Shown here: positions 50,821 through 59,996 of the stretch, piece after piece
Layout of the letters: each line of letters begins with the position of its first letter
Position numbering within the stretch: position 1 is the stretch's first letter
NCBI GenBank assembly: GCA_028709805.1
Contig: JAQUTL010000012.1
Coordinates: 1-64,000, forward strand
Source of the DNA: Victivallaceae bacterium
GTDB lineage: Bacteria; Verrucomicrobiota; Lentisphaeria; Victivallales; Victivallaceae
Length of the DNA stretch: 64,000 nucleotides
Reading direction: 5' to 3'
Position numbers and translations under genes: made by a program
Notes under the pieces: model-generated
Told to the model about the DNA's origin: nothing
What the model saw: only the letters and a program-made list of their open reading frames with translations
Database searches by the model: none

Positions 50821-52028
50821 GTTTCCTGATCCCGAATGAATTCGCCGGTTTGTCCGTCGGCCGCTCAACGGTGTCGGCGGTGACGCTGAAACGGGTCGGC
50901 GGCAAACTGAGGATATTGAACAGATTCTCCGCGCCGGCCGATAAGGAAGACGCGATAAAACGCGCCGCCGCCAGAGTGGTCACCTCCGCCGACACCGTTC
51001 TGGCGGTAACCGCGGCCGTTCCCGGCGCGATCGTCTTCCACTGCGCCACGCTGGACATAACGCTTGAACGCCAGCGCGAAGCGCTTGAATTTGAACTGCC
51101 GCGCCACCTGGCGGCAACGTCAACGGCGATGCGTTTCGGCCACACTTTCACGCCGGACGGAAAAGGCGGCGGAACCGCCGTGGTCCTCGCGGCTCCGGCA
51201 GCGGCGCTCAGCACGCTGTGTGCAACCCTTGAGAACGCCGGAATCAAAGCCGACGCGCTGCTGAACCCGATTCAGGCAATGCCGCCGGAATGCGACGGAC
51301 AGGCGCTCTTCCTGCCGGATTTCGACCCCGACTACTATTGGCTGAACGGCGGATATGAACGCGCCGGAGCGGACACCGCCGCCAATGTCTTGAACTCGAC
51401 GGTCGCCGCCGAACTCGCCAAGCGCATCGACGCGCCGGCCGAAGACATTCTGGAATATATCGCGCCGATACTCGCCGCCGACTTCGCCGCCCGTCCGGAA
51501 TTCTCCCGCCGGGCGAAACCGCTGCTGCCGCTCCTCCCCCCCCGTCTCCGCACCGGACGCTGCCGGATATGGGCGAAAACCGCGATGATCCTGGCGGCGC
51601 TGCTGGCGCTGAACTACGGGTTCGCCGGTCTGCGCGCCGCATTCCGCAATCACGCTGCGTATCAGACGGTCGAAAGCGAACTGGACACGCTGACCGGAAA
51701 ATTCAACGCGCTGAAAAAGTCGGTCTCAGCACGCGAACGCAACGTGAAGGAGATGCAGAAGGCGCTGGACGGCTCGGCCGCGGCGGAAAATCCGGCGGCG
51801 GACTGGGCGCTGCTGGCAACCGTTCTGCCGGAGGGAACCACGCTCAACTATATACGCTGGAACGGCGGCGCGATTCAGCTTTCGCTTCAGACATCCTCCG
51901 AAGAAGATATTCCGCGACTGCTGACCAACGCCCGGCACAACACGAAAGTGACGGTGAACAGTCAGGGGGCGCGCGGCGATTCCCGCTCTATGGAACTGAC
52001 CATCGCCGACACCGGAGGTGGAAAATGA
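50817..52028 (+). CDS. GspL / PilM-PilN-like assembly platform protein
   Basis: 403 residues. The N-terminal 240 form a reduced actin-like (PilM/GspL cytoplasmic) domain: GLSVGRSTVSAVTLKRVGG, then ITLERQREALEFELPRHL. One membrane helix follows at about 251-271 (IWAKTAMILAALLALNYGFAG), and a periplasmic coiled coil plus ferredoxin-like domain (about 272-403) resembles PilN. So PilM and PilN functions are joined in one chain, as in GspL. It should connect the GspE ATPase to the inner membrane platform. It is coupled by ATGA to the genes before and after. Confidence 0.8.
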   Translation: MSFLIPNEFAGLSVGRSTVSAVTLKRVGGKLRILNRFSAPADKEDAIKRAAARVVTSADTVLAVTAAVPGAIVFHCATLDITLERQREALEFELPRHLAATSTAMRFGHTFTPDGKGGGTAVVLAAPAAALSTLCATLENAGIKADALLNPIQAMPPECDGQALFLPDFDPDYYWLNGGYERAGADTAANVLNSTVAAELAKRIDAPAEDILEYIAPILAADFAARPEFSRRAKPLLPLLPPRLRTGRCRIWAKTAMILAALLALNYGFAGLRAAFRNHAAYQTVESELDTLTGKFNALKKSVSARERNVKEMQKALDGSAAAENPAADWALLATVLPEGTTLNYIRWNGGAIQLSLQTSSEEDIPRLLTNARHNTKVTVNSQGARGDSRSMELTIADTGGGK

Positions 52029-52630
52029 AGTCCGCAATAAAGAGAATTTTCTCCACTCCGGCCGGCCGGCTCGGCGGTGCCGCCGCAGTGATGCTGATCT
52101 CACTGCTGCTGCTGGCGGCTAATTCGCTCAACTTCTCCGGCGGCTGGCTTTCCGGCGCTTCCGGCGTCAGACAACTGCAGGGCGAACTTGCCGCGAAATA
52201 TGAAAAATACAATCAGCTTGCCGCCGCCGACAACGCGCTCAAGGCGCGGGAAAAACAGTATTCCGCCCTGCTCAGTTCCTGTCTGCGCCAGTCCGACGCC
52301 GGCGAATACGGCGACCCGGCCGAACTGCTGCGCCGCAACGCCGAAAAGTCGGCGGCGGCCGCCGGTCTCCGTCTCAACAACGCCGGCGCCGTCCGCGCCG
52401 GGTCGCTTAACTCGGAGATCACCTCGTACGAACTTGAACTCTCCGGCAGCGCGGCGCCGGAAACCATCGTTGAATTTCTTCTGGCCGTGAACAATGCCGA
52501 ACCGCGGGCGCAATGGCGCAAATTCGAACTTCGCTCCGGCCGCGGACCGGGCAGCGACTCCGGCAGCCTGAACTTCTCCGGCACGCTGATCCTGCTGGAA
52601 TACCGCGGCAACGGAGGAAACGGAAAATGA
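52025..52630 (+). CDS. GspM / PilO-like assembly platform protein
   Basis: 201 residues. One membrane helix (about 20-36, AAAVMLISLLLLAANSL), a coiled coil (GVRQLQGELAAKYEKYNQLAAA) and a ferredoxin-like domain (about 90-200: ITSYELELSGSAAPETIVEFLLAVNN). This is the PilO/GspM layout. GGAGG stands 7 bases before the ATG. It is probably the heterodimer partner of the GspL-like protein, given the identical orientation and coupling. Confidence 0.8.
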   Translation: MKSAIKRIFSTPAGRLGGAAAVMLISLLLLAANSLNFSGGWLSGASGVRQLQGELAAKYEKYNQLAAADNALKAREKQYSALLSSCLRQSDAGEYGDPAELLRRNAEKSAAAAGLRLNNAGAVRAGSLNSEITSYELELSGSAAPETIVEFLLAVNNAEPRAQWRKFELRSGRGPGSDSGSLNFSGTLILLEYRGNGGNGK

Positions 52631-53448
52631 AAATACTGCTGATCGCACTGAATGCGCTTCTGGCGCTCCTGCTGCTGTTCGCCATTGCCGGCCATTTTGA
52701 CGAAGCCGACACGCCGGTTTTCCCGCTGGCAAACACGGCGGTTCAACGCACCGCCGCCAACGCTTCATCCTCCGAGCCGCGTGAACGCATCCGCACCGCC
52801 GACGCGGAACACGCCGGATACACCGTTGACGCAATCCGCTCCGCCATCGCCGCGAACTCGCTGGTGGGGGTGACGACGGACGGCGGCGCCGCCGGACCGC
52901 GCCGCGGCGGAACCACCGTCTCGCTGGTCGGCACCGTGACGGCCGGCGAACATTCGGCGGCGATATTTCTGATCAGCGCGACGCGCAGCCGCGACTTCCG
53001 CGACCGCAACGCCAGCACTCAAACGCAAAGACAGCCGGAAGACTACAGCTTCAAGCAATATATCCGTCTCGGAGAAACCAACGCCTCCGGCTATAAACTC
53101 ATTGCGGTGGAGCCGAACCGGGCGGTGTTGACCCGCGCCGGAGAGCGGCTGGAACTTGTGATGGCCGCGCCGTCGCAGAACGCGCCGAGCGCCTCAAGCG
53201 CCGACACCCGGAACAATCAGTCCGCCAACGACCGGTTCACCACACGCGACGCCCTCGCCATGCAGATGTTCCAGAACATGCAGATGATGCGCATCATGGA
53301 CCGTCTGATGCGCCAGCAGCAGCGGACCGGTTCCGGTTCGTCGCTGAGCGGACGGCGCGGCAGTTCGTCCGGCGGCGGATTCGGCGGCGGCGGGTTTCCC
53401 GGCGGCGGCATGGGTGGCGGCGGCTTTCCCGGCGGCGGAGGACGTTAG
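52627..53448 (+). CDS. GspC-like inner membrane protein with glycine-rich tail
   Basis: 273 residues. The N-terminal signal anchor (MKILLIALNALLALLLLFAIAG) is followed by a linker and an HR-like domain (about 95-180): VSLVGTVTAGEHSAAIFLIS, then FKQYIRLGETNASGYKLIAV and RAVLTRAGERLELVM, which fits GspC/PilP proteins that bind the secretin N0 domain. The last 60 residues are odd: a Met/Gln-rich stretch (MQMFQNMQMMRIMDRLM) and a Gly-rich tail with GGGGFPGGG repeats. No PDZ domain is present. It is coupled upstream (ATGA) and precedes gspD. Confidence 0.75.
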   Translation: MKILLIALNALLALLLLFAIAGHFDEADTPVFPLANTAVQRTAANASSSEPRERIRTADAEHAGYTVDAIRSAIAANSLVGVTTDGGAAGPRRGGTTVSLVGTVTAGEHSAAIFLISATRSRDFRDRNASTQTQRQPEDYSFKQYIRLGETNASGYKLIAVEPNRAVLTRAGERLELVMAAPSQNAPSASSADTRNNQSANDRFTTRDALAMQMFQNMQMMRIMDRLMRQQQRTGSGSSLSGRRGSSSGGGFGGGGFPGGGMGGGGFPGGGGR

Positions 53449-53490
53449 GACGATTTCATGAAACTTGAATATAAAACAAAGGTATCGCAC

Positions 53491-55776
53491 ATGAAAAAAT
53501 GGCTCATGGCGTCGACCGGAGCGCTTTTGGCCGCGCTCTGTTGCGCCTCCTGCTCACTGGACGGAATGTTCGATGATAAAAAGGACGACGCGCCGGTCAG
53601 AATCGAAGACGCCGACCGCTATACGTTCGTGAAACGCAACCGCAACGAGTCGGAGGTGAAATCCCGCGATGTCGGCGAAGAGGAACTGCCTCCCGCTCAG
53701 GACGCCATCCCGCTGGCGAAAATTGACACGCCGGCGCAGGTGGCGGAGGTTCCCGGAGTCAAAGCCGTAAAGCCGGAACCGTTCTACTCCGAGCTTATCG
53801 CCCTCGACGCCGACGAGGAGCTCCCGGTGCGCATCTCACTCAACTCCGCGCCGCTGATCGACGCACTCCCCGCCTTCGCCGACATCCTCGGCTTCAATTT
53901 CATAGCCGACAGCGAAATAAAAAGCGCCGTCACCGTGAACATCGACTCCGTTCTCACCCGCCGCGAACTCTGGCAGACGCTCGACCAGCTGATCGACCTC
54001 GCCGGATGCAGCGCCAAACTTGACGGCCAGATCGTCAACATCATCCCCGCCGCCAAGCTCGGCGCCAGAAGCACCCTCGCCGCCGGAACATCCGGCGCGC
54101 CGGAACTCGTTTTCCGTCAACTGAAAAACATCACCGCCGCCAGCGCGCAGGAGCTGCTCCAGCCGTTCTGCTCCTCCGGCGCCGTCATCAAGCCGGCCGC
54201 CGCCGCCAACGCGCTGCTGATCGCCGACACTCCGGCCAACGCGGCAAAACTCAATGAAATACTCGACCGCATCGACACCGGGAAACGCGCCGGCTGGCCG
54301 CGCGGCGTCTACCGCTGCGACAACGTGGTTCCCTCCACCGCCGCCGCCGAACTCGCCGCGCTGCTGCCGATCCTCGGCTTCACCGTCGATCTCACCGGCG
54401 GCCAGTCGCAGGAGGCGGGCGCGGTTCAACTCATGGGCGTGGATCGACTCCAAATGCTGGTGGCCACCGCCGCCACCCAGGACGCGCTCGACGAAATCGC
54501 CCGCTGGATTCACATCCTCGACACCGCCGACAACGCCCAGCAGGAACGCGTCTATGTCTACAAAGTCACCAACGGCAAGGCCGAACAGCTGGCGCAGGCG
54601 CTGAGCATCGTCTTCAACGTCTCCTCCGGCACCAGCCTCACCGTGGACTCCGCCGACGCCATCGGCTCCGGATCCAACACCAAAAACCTCGCCAACACCG
54701 GCAGCGCCAACACCACCGACGGAGTGGACAATCTGCCCAACACGCTGGTGGACCGGTCGTCCAGCGTCTTTGAAGTCCCGGTCCGGCTTTTCGCCGACGG
54801 CGTCTACAACCGCCTGGTCATCCGCACCACGCCGCGCTGTTATGCGATGGTCAAGGCGCTGCTCGACCGGCTCGACACCGTGCCGTCACAGGTGCTGATC
54901 CAGATACTGCTGGTGGAAATAACGCTCGACGACTCCACCTTGTTCGGCGTCGAATTTTCCTACGCCGGTTCGGGAGGCGGCGCCGACAGTCTGCTCCAGA
55001 CCAACTACACCGAACTTAAACCGGACGAAGGCGCCGGCGAAGGCTTCAGCTACCTCATCACCAACCCGGACGACCCGAGCCAGAAATTCGGCTACCTCCG
55101 CGCCAAGGCCGGAAAAAGCCGGCTCAAAGTCATATCCAGCCCGCAGGTGCTGGTGTCCAGCAACTCCACCGCCACGGTGCAGATCGGGTCCGACGTGCCG
55201 TATCAGACCGGGTCGATATCCAGCAGCAGCTCGTCCGGCGCCATCACCAACTCATTCCAGTACCGCACCACCGGCATTGTGCTGGAGATCAAACCGCAGG
55301 TGACCAGCAACGACCTCATCTCTTTTGAAATCTCGCAGGAAATCTCCGAGGCGGTGAAAACCACCACCAGCGACATCCAGTCGCCCACCATCACCGTCCG
55401 CAAGATCGAATCGACCATGACCATCGCCAACGGCCGCAGCATGATCCTCGGCGGCCTGATTCAGGAACGCGAAAAGGAGGCGCTGGACACCGTGCCGATA
55501 ATTTCCGAAATTCCTCTGGTCAATTCACTGCTGGGCAAAACCGAAAAGTCGATCGAACGCACCGAAGTGCTGATGATGATCACCGGATATGTCATCAACG
55601 AACGCAGCCCGGTGGAGGATCTGCTCCGCCGCTACAATGAATCGGTGCGCTCGCTGAATTCGTTTGAAAATAAACTTGAGGACGAATACCAGAAGGATGT
55701 CGCCGGCCTCTCCGCCGTCCGTTCCGGCGACACTCCGGTGGTGATCGCCACCGCCCCGGAGACCGCCGCAAAATGA
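53491..55776 (+). CDS. gspD: Type II secretion secretin GspD
   Basis: 761 residues. The lipoprotein signal ends LCCASC. N0 (about 110-185: ISLNSAPLIDALPAFADILGFN), N1 (about 205-270: LVFRQLKNITAASAQELLQPF) and N2/N3 (about 275-420) precede the secretin domain (about 470-740), which carries KSRLKVISSPQVLVSSN, GSDVPYQTGS and GGLIQEREKEALDTVPI. A C-terminal S-domain-like helix follows. It forms the outer membrane gate. ATG 53458 is an alternative start but would put 11 polar residues before the signal peptide. It is followed by gspE with an ATGA overlap. Confidence 0.95.
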   Translation: MKKWLMASTGALLAALCCASCSLDGMFDDKKDDAPVRIEDADRYTFVKRNRNESEVKSRDVGEEELPPAQDAIPLAKIDTPAQVAEVPGVKAVKPEPFYSELIALDADEELPVRISLNSAPLIDALPAFADILGFNFIADSEIKSAVTVNIDSVLTRRELWQTLDQLIDLAGCSAKLDGQIVNIIPAAKLGARSTLAAGTSGAPELVFRQLKNITAASAQELLQPFCSSGAVIKPAAAANALLIADTPANAAKLNEILDRIDTGKRAGWPRGVYRCDNVVPSTAAAELAALLPILGFTVDLTGGQSQEAGAVQLMGVDRLQMLVATAATQDALDEIARWIHILDTADNAQQERVYVYKVTNGKAEQLAQALSIVFNVSSGTSLTVDSADAIGSGSNTKNLANTGSANTTDGVDNLPNTLVDRSSSVFEVPVRLFADGVYNRLVIRTTPRCYAMVKALLDRLDTVPSQVLIQILLVEITLDDSTLFGVEFSYAGSGGGADSLLQTNYTELKPDEGAGEGFSYLITNPDDPSQKFGYLRAKAGKSRLKVISSPQVLVSSNSTATVQIGSDVPYQTGSISSSSSSGAITNSFQYRTTGIVLEIKPQVTSNDLISFEISQEISEAVKTTTSDIQSPTITVRKIESTMTIANGRSMILGGLIQEREKEALDTVPIISEIPLVNSLLGKTEKSIERTEVLMMITGYVINERSPVEDLLRRYNESVRSLNSFENKLEDEYQKDVAGLSAVRSGDTPVVIATAPETAAK

Positions 55777-57401
55777 ACGAGCTTGCCGCCATCACCGGAC
55801 GCGACCTCGCCGGACTGCCGGAAAAACTCTCCCGGCTCGCCGCTGCGCTCAAGGCGAAATTCGACGACTACCCGGAAAACGGAACCGCGGAAGAAAAACG
55901 GGAGTTCGACTCGTCGCTTACCGAGTCCGGACAAATCACCGAAGTGGAGCTGACCGCGCTCTACCGTTCCGCCCTGAACCTGGCGGAGACCGACGAAAAT
56001 GATTTTTCCGTCCCCTCCCCCCGTCCCGAACTCTCCGCCGACTTTCTCGCCGCCAACGCCGTCCTGCCCGCCGAAACGCTGCCCGACGGCACCGTCCTCT
56101 GCTACGCCGCCGACCCGTACGGACTGCCCGGAAAATCCCGCGCCCTGCGCGACGCACTGGCCGCCGAACCAGCCTTTAAACTGCTCCGCCGCACCTTCCT
56201 CGAACGGCAGATTGCCAAAGTCTGCCAGAACGGAGACGACGACGAATCGCCGTCCGACGCCGACGCCGCCGGAGAATCCGAACTCCGCCAGCTCGCCGGC
56301 GAAGCCCGCATCGTCCGTCTGGTCAACGACATCTTCACCCGCGCGCTCGAAATGAACGCCAGCGACATCCATATCGAACCCGGCGGGGACGCCGTATCCG
56401 TCCGCTGCCGGGTGGACGGCGTGCTGACCGAAATACTCACCTGTCCGCTTCAGCAGTTCCCCGCGATAAGTTCACGCATCAAACTCATCGCCGATCTCAA
56501 CATCGCGGAGAGCCGGCTGCCGCAGGACGGCCGCACCGGATTCCGCCTCGGACGCACCGAACTCGACATGCGCGTCAGCACCATACCGATCCTCACCGGA
56601 GAAAGCATCGTACTGCGTCTGTTGAACAAGGAGTCGGTGGCTTTCGACCTCGCCAGCCTCGGAATGAGCAGCGGACTGCTCGCGGAATTCGACCGGCTGA
56701 TCCGGATTCCGCACGGCATCATCCTGGTGGTGGGGCCGACCGGTTCCGGCAAAACCACCACCCTCTATTCGGTCATCTCAAAACTTAACGACAACCGCCG
56801 GAAAATCATCACCATCGAAGACCCGGTGGAATATCAGCTGCCGGGCCTCTCACAGATGCAGGTCAATTCCCAGATCGGCGTGACCTTCGCCGCCGGACTG
56901 CGCCACATCGTCCGCCAGGACCCGGACATCATCCTGGTCGGCGAAATACGCGACCGCGAAACCGCCGACATCGCCATCAACGCCGCGCTGACCGGCCATC
57001 TGGTGCTGAGCACGCTCCATACCAACGACGCGGTCGGCGCCGTCACCCGGCTGGCGGACATGGGGGTGGAGCCGTTCCTGATCTCCTCGGCGCTGTTCGG
57101 AGTGCTGTCGCAGCGGCTGGTCCGCAAGCTCTGCACCGAGTGCGGCGGCTCCGGCAGCGTGGACGGCGCCCGCTGCCGCCGCTGCAACGGCGCCGGATTC
57201 AAAGGACGCATGGGCATTTTTGAACTCCTTACCGTCAACGAGCGGCTGCGTCACGCCATCACCGCCAATCTGCCCAGCGACGAACTCGAAAAAATTGCCG
57301 AGGCCTCCGGCATGGTTCCGCTGGCGCAGGACGGACTGGCCAAAGTGAAGTCCGGCGTAACCACCATCGAAGAGCTGCGCCGCTCGACCGCCGACATCTG
57401 A
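55773..57401 (+). CDS. gspE: Type II secretion ATPase GspE
   Basis: 542 residues. The N-terminal domain of about 170 residues is atypical and Ala/Pro/Asp-rich. The catalytic core has ASDIHIEPGGDAVSVRCRVDG, Walker A GPTGSGKTTT near residue 322, the Asp box TIEDPVEYQLPG, Walker B ILVGEIRDRETADIAINAAL and the His box STLHTNDAVGA. A zinc tetracysteine (CTECGGSG, then CRRCNGAGF) lies near 452-475, typical of GspE/PilB. It powers pseudopilus assembly. It is coupled to gspD. Confidence 0.96.
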   Translation: MNELAAITGRDLAGLPEKLSRLAAALKAKFDDYPENGTAEEKREFDSSLTESGQITEVELTALYRSALNLAETDENDFSVPSPRPELSADFLAANAVLPAETLPDGTVLCYAADPYGLPGKSRALRDALAAEPAFKLLRRTFLERQIAKVCQNGDDDESPSDADAAGESELRQLAGEARIVRLVNDIFTRALEMNASDIHIEPGGDAVSVRCRVDGVLTEILTCPLQQFPAISSRIKLIADLNIAESRLPQDGRTGFRLGRTELDMRVSTIPILTGESIVLRLLNKESVAFDLASLGMSSGLLAEFDRLIRIPHGIILVVGPTGSGKTTTLYSVISKLNDNRRKIITIEDPVEYQLPGLSQMQVNSQIGVTFAAGLRHIVRQDPDIILVGEIRDRETADIAINAALTGHLVLSTLHTNDAVGAVTRLADMGVEPFLISSALFGVLSQRLVRKLCTECGGSGSVDGARCRRCNGAGFKGRMGIFELLTVNERLRHAITANLPSDELEKIAEASGMVPLAQDGLAKVKSGVTTIEELRRSTADI

Positions 57402-57441
57402 CCGGGAAAAAAACAAGACATTCAACAGGACAACAACCGCC

Positions 57442-58635
57442 ATGCCAACATTCACCTATCTGGCCGGAGAACCCGGAAAACCGGAAAGAAACATCACGGT
57501 GGAGGCCGACAGCCGCGCCGACTCGGCGGCAAAACTGCGACGGATGGGCTTCGTCCCGATCCGGCTTGTCGGGGAAAACATCTCCGACGACCTGCCGGCC
57601 GGTCACGGCAAAATCGACGTCAACTCATTCACCCGCGAACTCGCCGTGCTGCTGAAAAATCACGTCGCCATCGAAAAGGCGCTGGCGCTGATCTCCGAGA
57701 GCGCGGACGCGCCGGCGCAGAAGGAGTTCGTCAACTCGCTGCGCCAGGGGCTGCACGAGGGACGGCGCTTCTCCGAACTGGTGCGGCGGCACGGCCGGGT
57801 GTTCCCCGGATTTTACGCCAACATCGTGGAGTCCGGCGAAGAGTCCGGCTGTCTGGCCCAGGCGGTGGAGCGCCTGAATTCGTTCATGGACGAAAGCCGC
57901 GAACTCAAGGAATTCATCATATCCAGCTCGATTTATCCGGCGGTGATCCTCGGAGTGTGTCTGGCGATGATGGTGGTGCTGTTCGTCTGGTTTGTGCCGA
58001 AATTCGCGGACGTGTTCGCCCAGATGGGGCGCGAACTGCCGGGCGCGATGAAGTTTCTTACCGTGCTCGGCGCAATTCTCTCCTATGCGTGGTGGCTGGT
58101 TCCACTGGCCGGATTCGCCGCGTGGAGAATTATGAAAAAAACAATGGGCGCGGAACGCATGGAGGAATGGCGCGGCAGAACGCTGACCAAACTGCCGGTC
58201 TTCGGCAAAATCGCGATCCAGCTCGAAATGTGCCGGTTCCTCCGCACGCTGGCCATTCTGGTGGAGAATCATGTGGAGATAATCCGCACCGTCCGGCTCT
58301 CCACCGGCGTGATCCGCCACGCGGCGATCCGCAGAAGTTTTGCCGACGTGGAGGGAAAACTGCGTTCCGGGCTGAAGCTCTCCGCCGCGCTGTCCGGCAA
58401 TCCCTATCTGCCGTCCGGCGCGGCGGCGATGATCCGCATGGGCGAGGAGTCCGGCGAAGTTTCCGAAATGATCTCCGGCGTGGCCGAGCGGCTGGAGGAG
58501 ACCACGCGAGCAAAGATCAAGCGCCTGCTCAGTCTGTTCGAGCCGGTGGTGATCGTGGCGCTGGCGGCGGTGATTCTGGTGGTGGTGGGGGCGATATTCA
58601 TGTCGATCATGGAAATGAACGCGATAAACGCATAA
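57442..58635 (+). CDS. gspF: Type II secretion inner membrane platform GspF
   Basis: 397 residues. Two T2SSF domains (about 65-190 and 265-390) with signatures FTRELAVLLKNHVAIEKALALI, HEGRRFSELV and NIVESGEESGCLAQAVERL; the second has FLRTLAILVENHVEIIRTV and MIRMGEESGEVSEMI. Three membrane segments lie at about 170-190, 215-235 and 368-390. It binds GspE and extrudes pseudopilins. It lies 40 bases after gspE. Confidence 0.96.
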   Translation: MPTFTYLAGEPGKPERNITVEADSRADSAAKLRRMGFVPIRLVGENISDDLPAGHGKIDVNSFTRELAVLLKNHVAIEKALALISESADAPAQKEFVNSLRQGLHEGRRFSELVRRHGRVFPGFYANIVESGEESGCLAQAVERLNSFMDESRELKEFIISSSIYPAVILGVCLAMMVVLFVWFVPKFADVFAQMGRELPGAMKFLTVLGAILSYAWWLVPLAGFAAWRIMKKTMGAERMEEWRGRTLTKLPVFGKIAIQLEMCRFLRTLAILVENHVEIIRTVRLSTGVIRHAAIRRSFADVEGKLRSGLKLSAALSGNPYLPSGAAAMIRMGEESGEVSEMISGVAERLEETTRAKIKRLLSLFEPVVIVALAAVILVVVGAIFMSIMEMNAINA

Positions 58636-58657
58636 AAGTAAAACGGGAGGACGCAAG

Positions 58658-59062
58658 ATGAAAAAGTCGAAAAAAAACAACTTTACGCTGATCGAAGTCA
58701 TGGCGGTGATGATGATTCTGGTGTCGCTCGCGGCGGTGGCCACCGTGGTGGTCTCAAACATCATGGACAACTCCAAGATTTCAACCGCGAAAACCCAGAT
58801 CGGAGAACTCAACTCGGCGGTGGAAGTCTACCGCATGGGCGTCGGCGACTACCCCGGCCAGCTTGAGGACCTGATCGAGAACCCCGGAAACGACAACTGG
58901 AAAGGTCCGTATCTGAACAAAGCGGCGATCCCGGCCGACCCGTGGCAGCAGCCGTACATTTACATTTGCCCCGGCGAACGCTTCGCCTTTGACATCATCA
59001 GTTACGGCAGTGACAAAACAGAGGGCGGCGAAGGATCGGCCGCCGACCTCTCCAACCACTAA
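58658..59062 (+). CDS. gspG: Major pseudopilin GspG
   Basis: 134 residues. The prepilin N-terminus is KKSKKNN-FTLIEVMAVMMILVSL, with Glu5 of the mature form present, but the residue before the cleavage site is Asn where nearly all prepilins have Gly. The globular part has the GspG features GDYPGQLEDLIENPGN, WKGPYLN, PADPWQQPYIY and FDIISYGSDKTEGGEG, including the calcium-binding loop. The C-terminal DLSNH is also typical. The ribosome binding site is GGGAGG. Confidence 0.96.
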   Translation: MKKSKKNNFTLIEVMAVMMILVSLAAVATVVVSNIMDNSKISTAKTQIGELNSAVEVYRMGVGDYPGQLEDLIENPGNDNWKGPYLNKAAIPADPWQQPYIYICPGERFAFDIISYGSDKTEGGEGSAADLSNH

Positions 59063-59083
59063 AAATCCGGGAGACCGCCGCTG

Positions 59084-59608
59084 ATGTCCGCACGCCGTTT
59101 CACGCTGATCGAGATCATCGCCGTCACCGTCATCATTCTGGCGGTGAGCACGGTGGCGGTCGGCACGCTGCACGAGCCGCCGACGGCTTTCGCCGTTCAG
59201 TCGGCCGCCGACGACTTCGCGCTGTTCTGCGCCGGAGCCAGAATGCGGGCGATGGAGCGCGGCTGCGACATTGCGGTGGTGTTCACCCCGGAGGACAACT
59301 GCTTCGACGCCCGCGAATCGCGGACGCCGCCGGTGCGCTGCGTGCTTGACCGCCCGGCCGACGACACCGCCGCGGCCGGCGCACCGGACGATCCGCTGTT
59401 CAGCTGGCAGCTGCCGGAAAAATTCGTCACTGACCTCGCTTTGCCGGAAAACACCGGATACCGGACCGGAGAATTTGAAGTCATCCGCTTTTTCCCCGAC
59501 GGCGGTGCAACCGGAACCGCGCCGTTCCATATCGCTTTCGACGGCGCGTCAAAACGCATCGGCGTCTCCCCCCTGTGCGGAACCGTGACGGTGTACGATG
59601 AGCAATAA
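59084..59608 (+). CDS. gspH: Minor pseudopilin GspH
   Basis: 174 residues. N-terminus MSARR-FTLIEIIAVTVIIL; Arg instead of Gly before the cleavage site. A GspH-type body follows (SAADDFALFCAGARMRAMERGCDIAVVF, beta-rich C-terminus with GTVTVYDEQ). It belongs to the initiating tip complex of the pseudopilus. It overlaps gspI by 11 bases. Confidence 0.85.
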   Translation: MSARRFTLIEIIAVTVIILAVSTVAVGTLHEPPTAFAVQSAADDFALFCAGARMRAMERGCDIAVVFTPEDNCFDARESRTPPVRCVLDRPADDTAAAGAPDDPLFSWQLPEKFVTDLALPENTGYRTGEFEVIRFFPDGGATGTAPFHIAFDGASKRIGVSPLCGTVTVYDEQ

Positions 59609-59996
59609 ACGCTTCACATTGATCGAAGTGGTCGCGGCGCTGGCAATCCTGGCCACCTGCGCCGCGGCGCTGCTCGGCTATTGCGCCGCGTCCGTCCGCC
59701 AGATATCCGCGGCAACGCGGAAGGAACGCGATTTCACCATGCTCCAGCAGGCGGTCGAGTATTATCTGCTTCAGGGCGATCAGCTGAACGATCCGCCGGC
59801 GGAAGTGTTCGACTACCCCGGCTTCCATCCGCGCTGCTCGGCCGCCGCGTCCGCCGGAATGGACGACGCGCTGAACACCTCCGCCACCGATCTGGTTCAG
59901 CTCGACTGCCTGACCATCGAAATCATCCGCGACGCCACCGGAGAACCCGTTGAACAGATAAAAATCGACAGGCTGCACCATGACGATGAAAACTGA
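59598..59996 (+). CDS. gspI: Minor pseudopilin GspI
   Basis: 132 residues. N-terminus MSNKR-FTLIEVVAALAILATCAAAL; Arg before the cleavage site. The short globular domain includes RKERDFTMLQQAVEYYLLQGD and CLTIEIIRDATGEPVEQIKI. Identification as GspI rests on gene order between gspH and gspJ and on size. It overlaps gspJ by 17 bases. Confidence 0.82.
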   Translation: MSNKRFTLIEVVAALAILATCAAALLGYCAASVRQISAATRKERDFTMLQQAVEYYLLQGDQLNDPPAEVFDYPGFHPRCSAAASAGMDDALNTSATDLVQLDCLTIEIIRDATGEPVEQIKIDRLHHDDEN

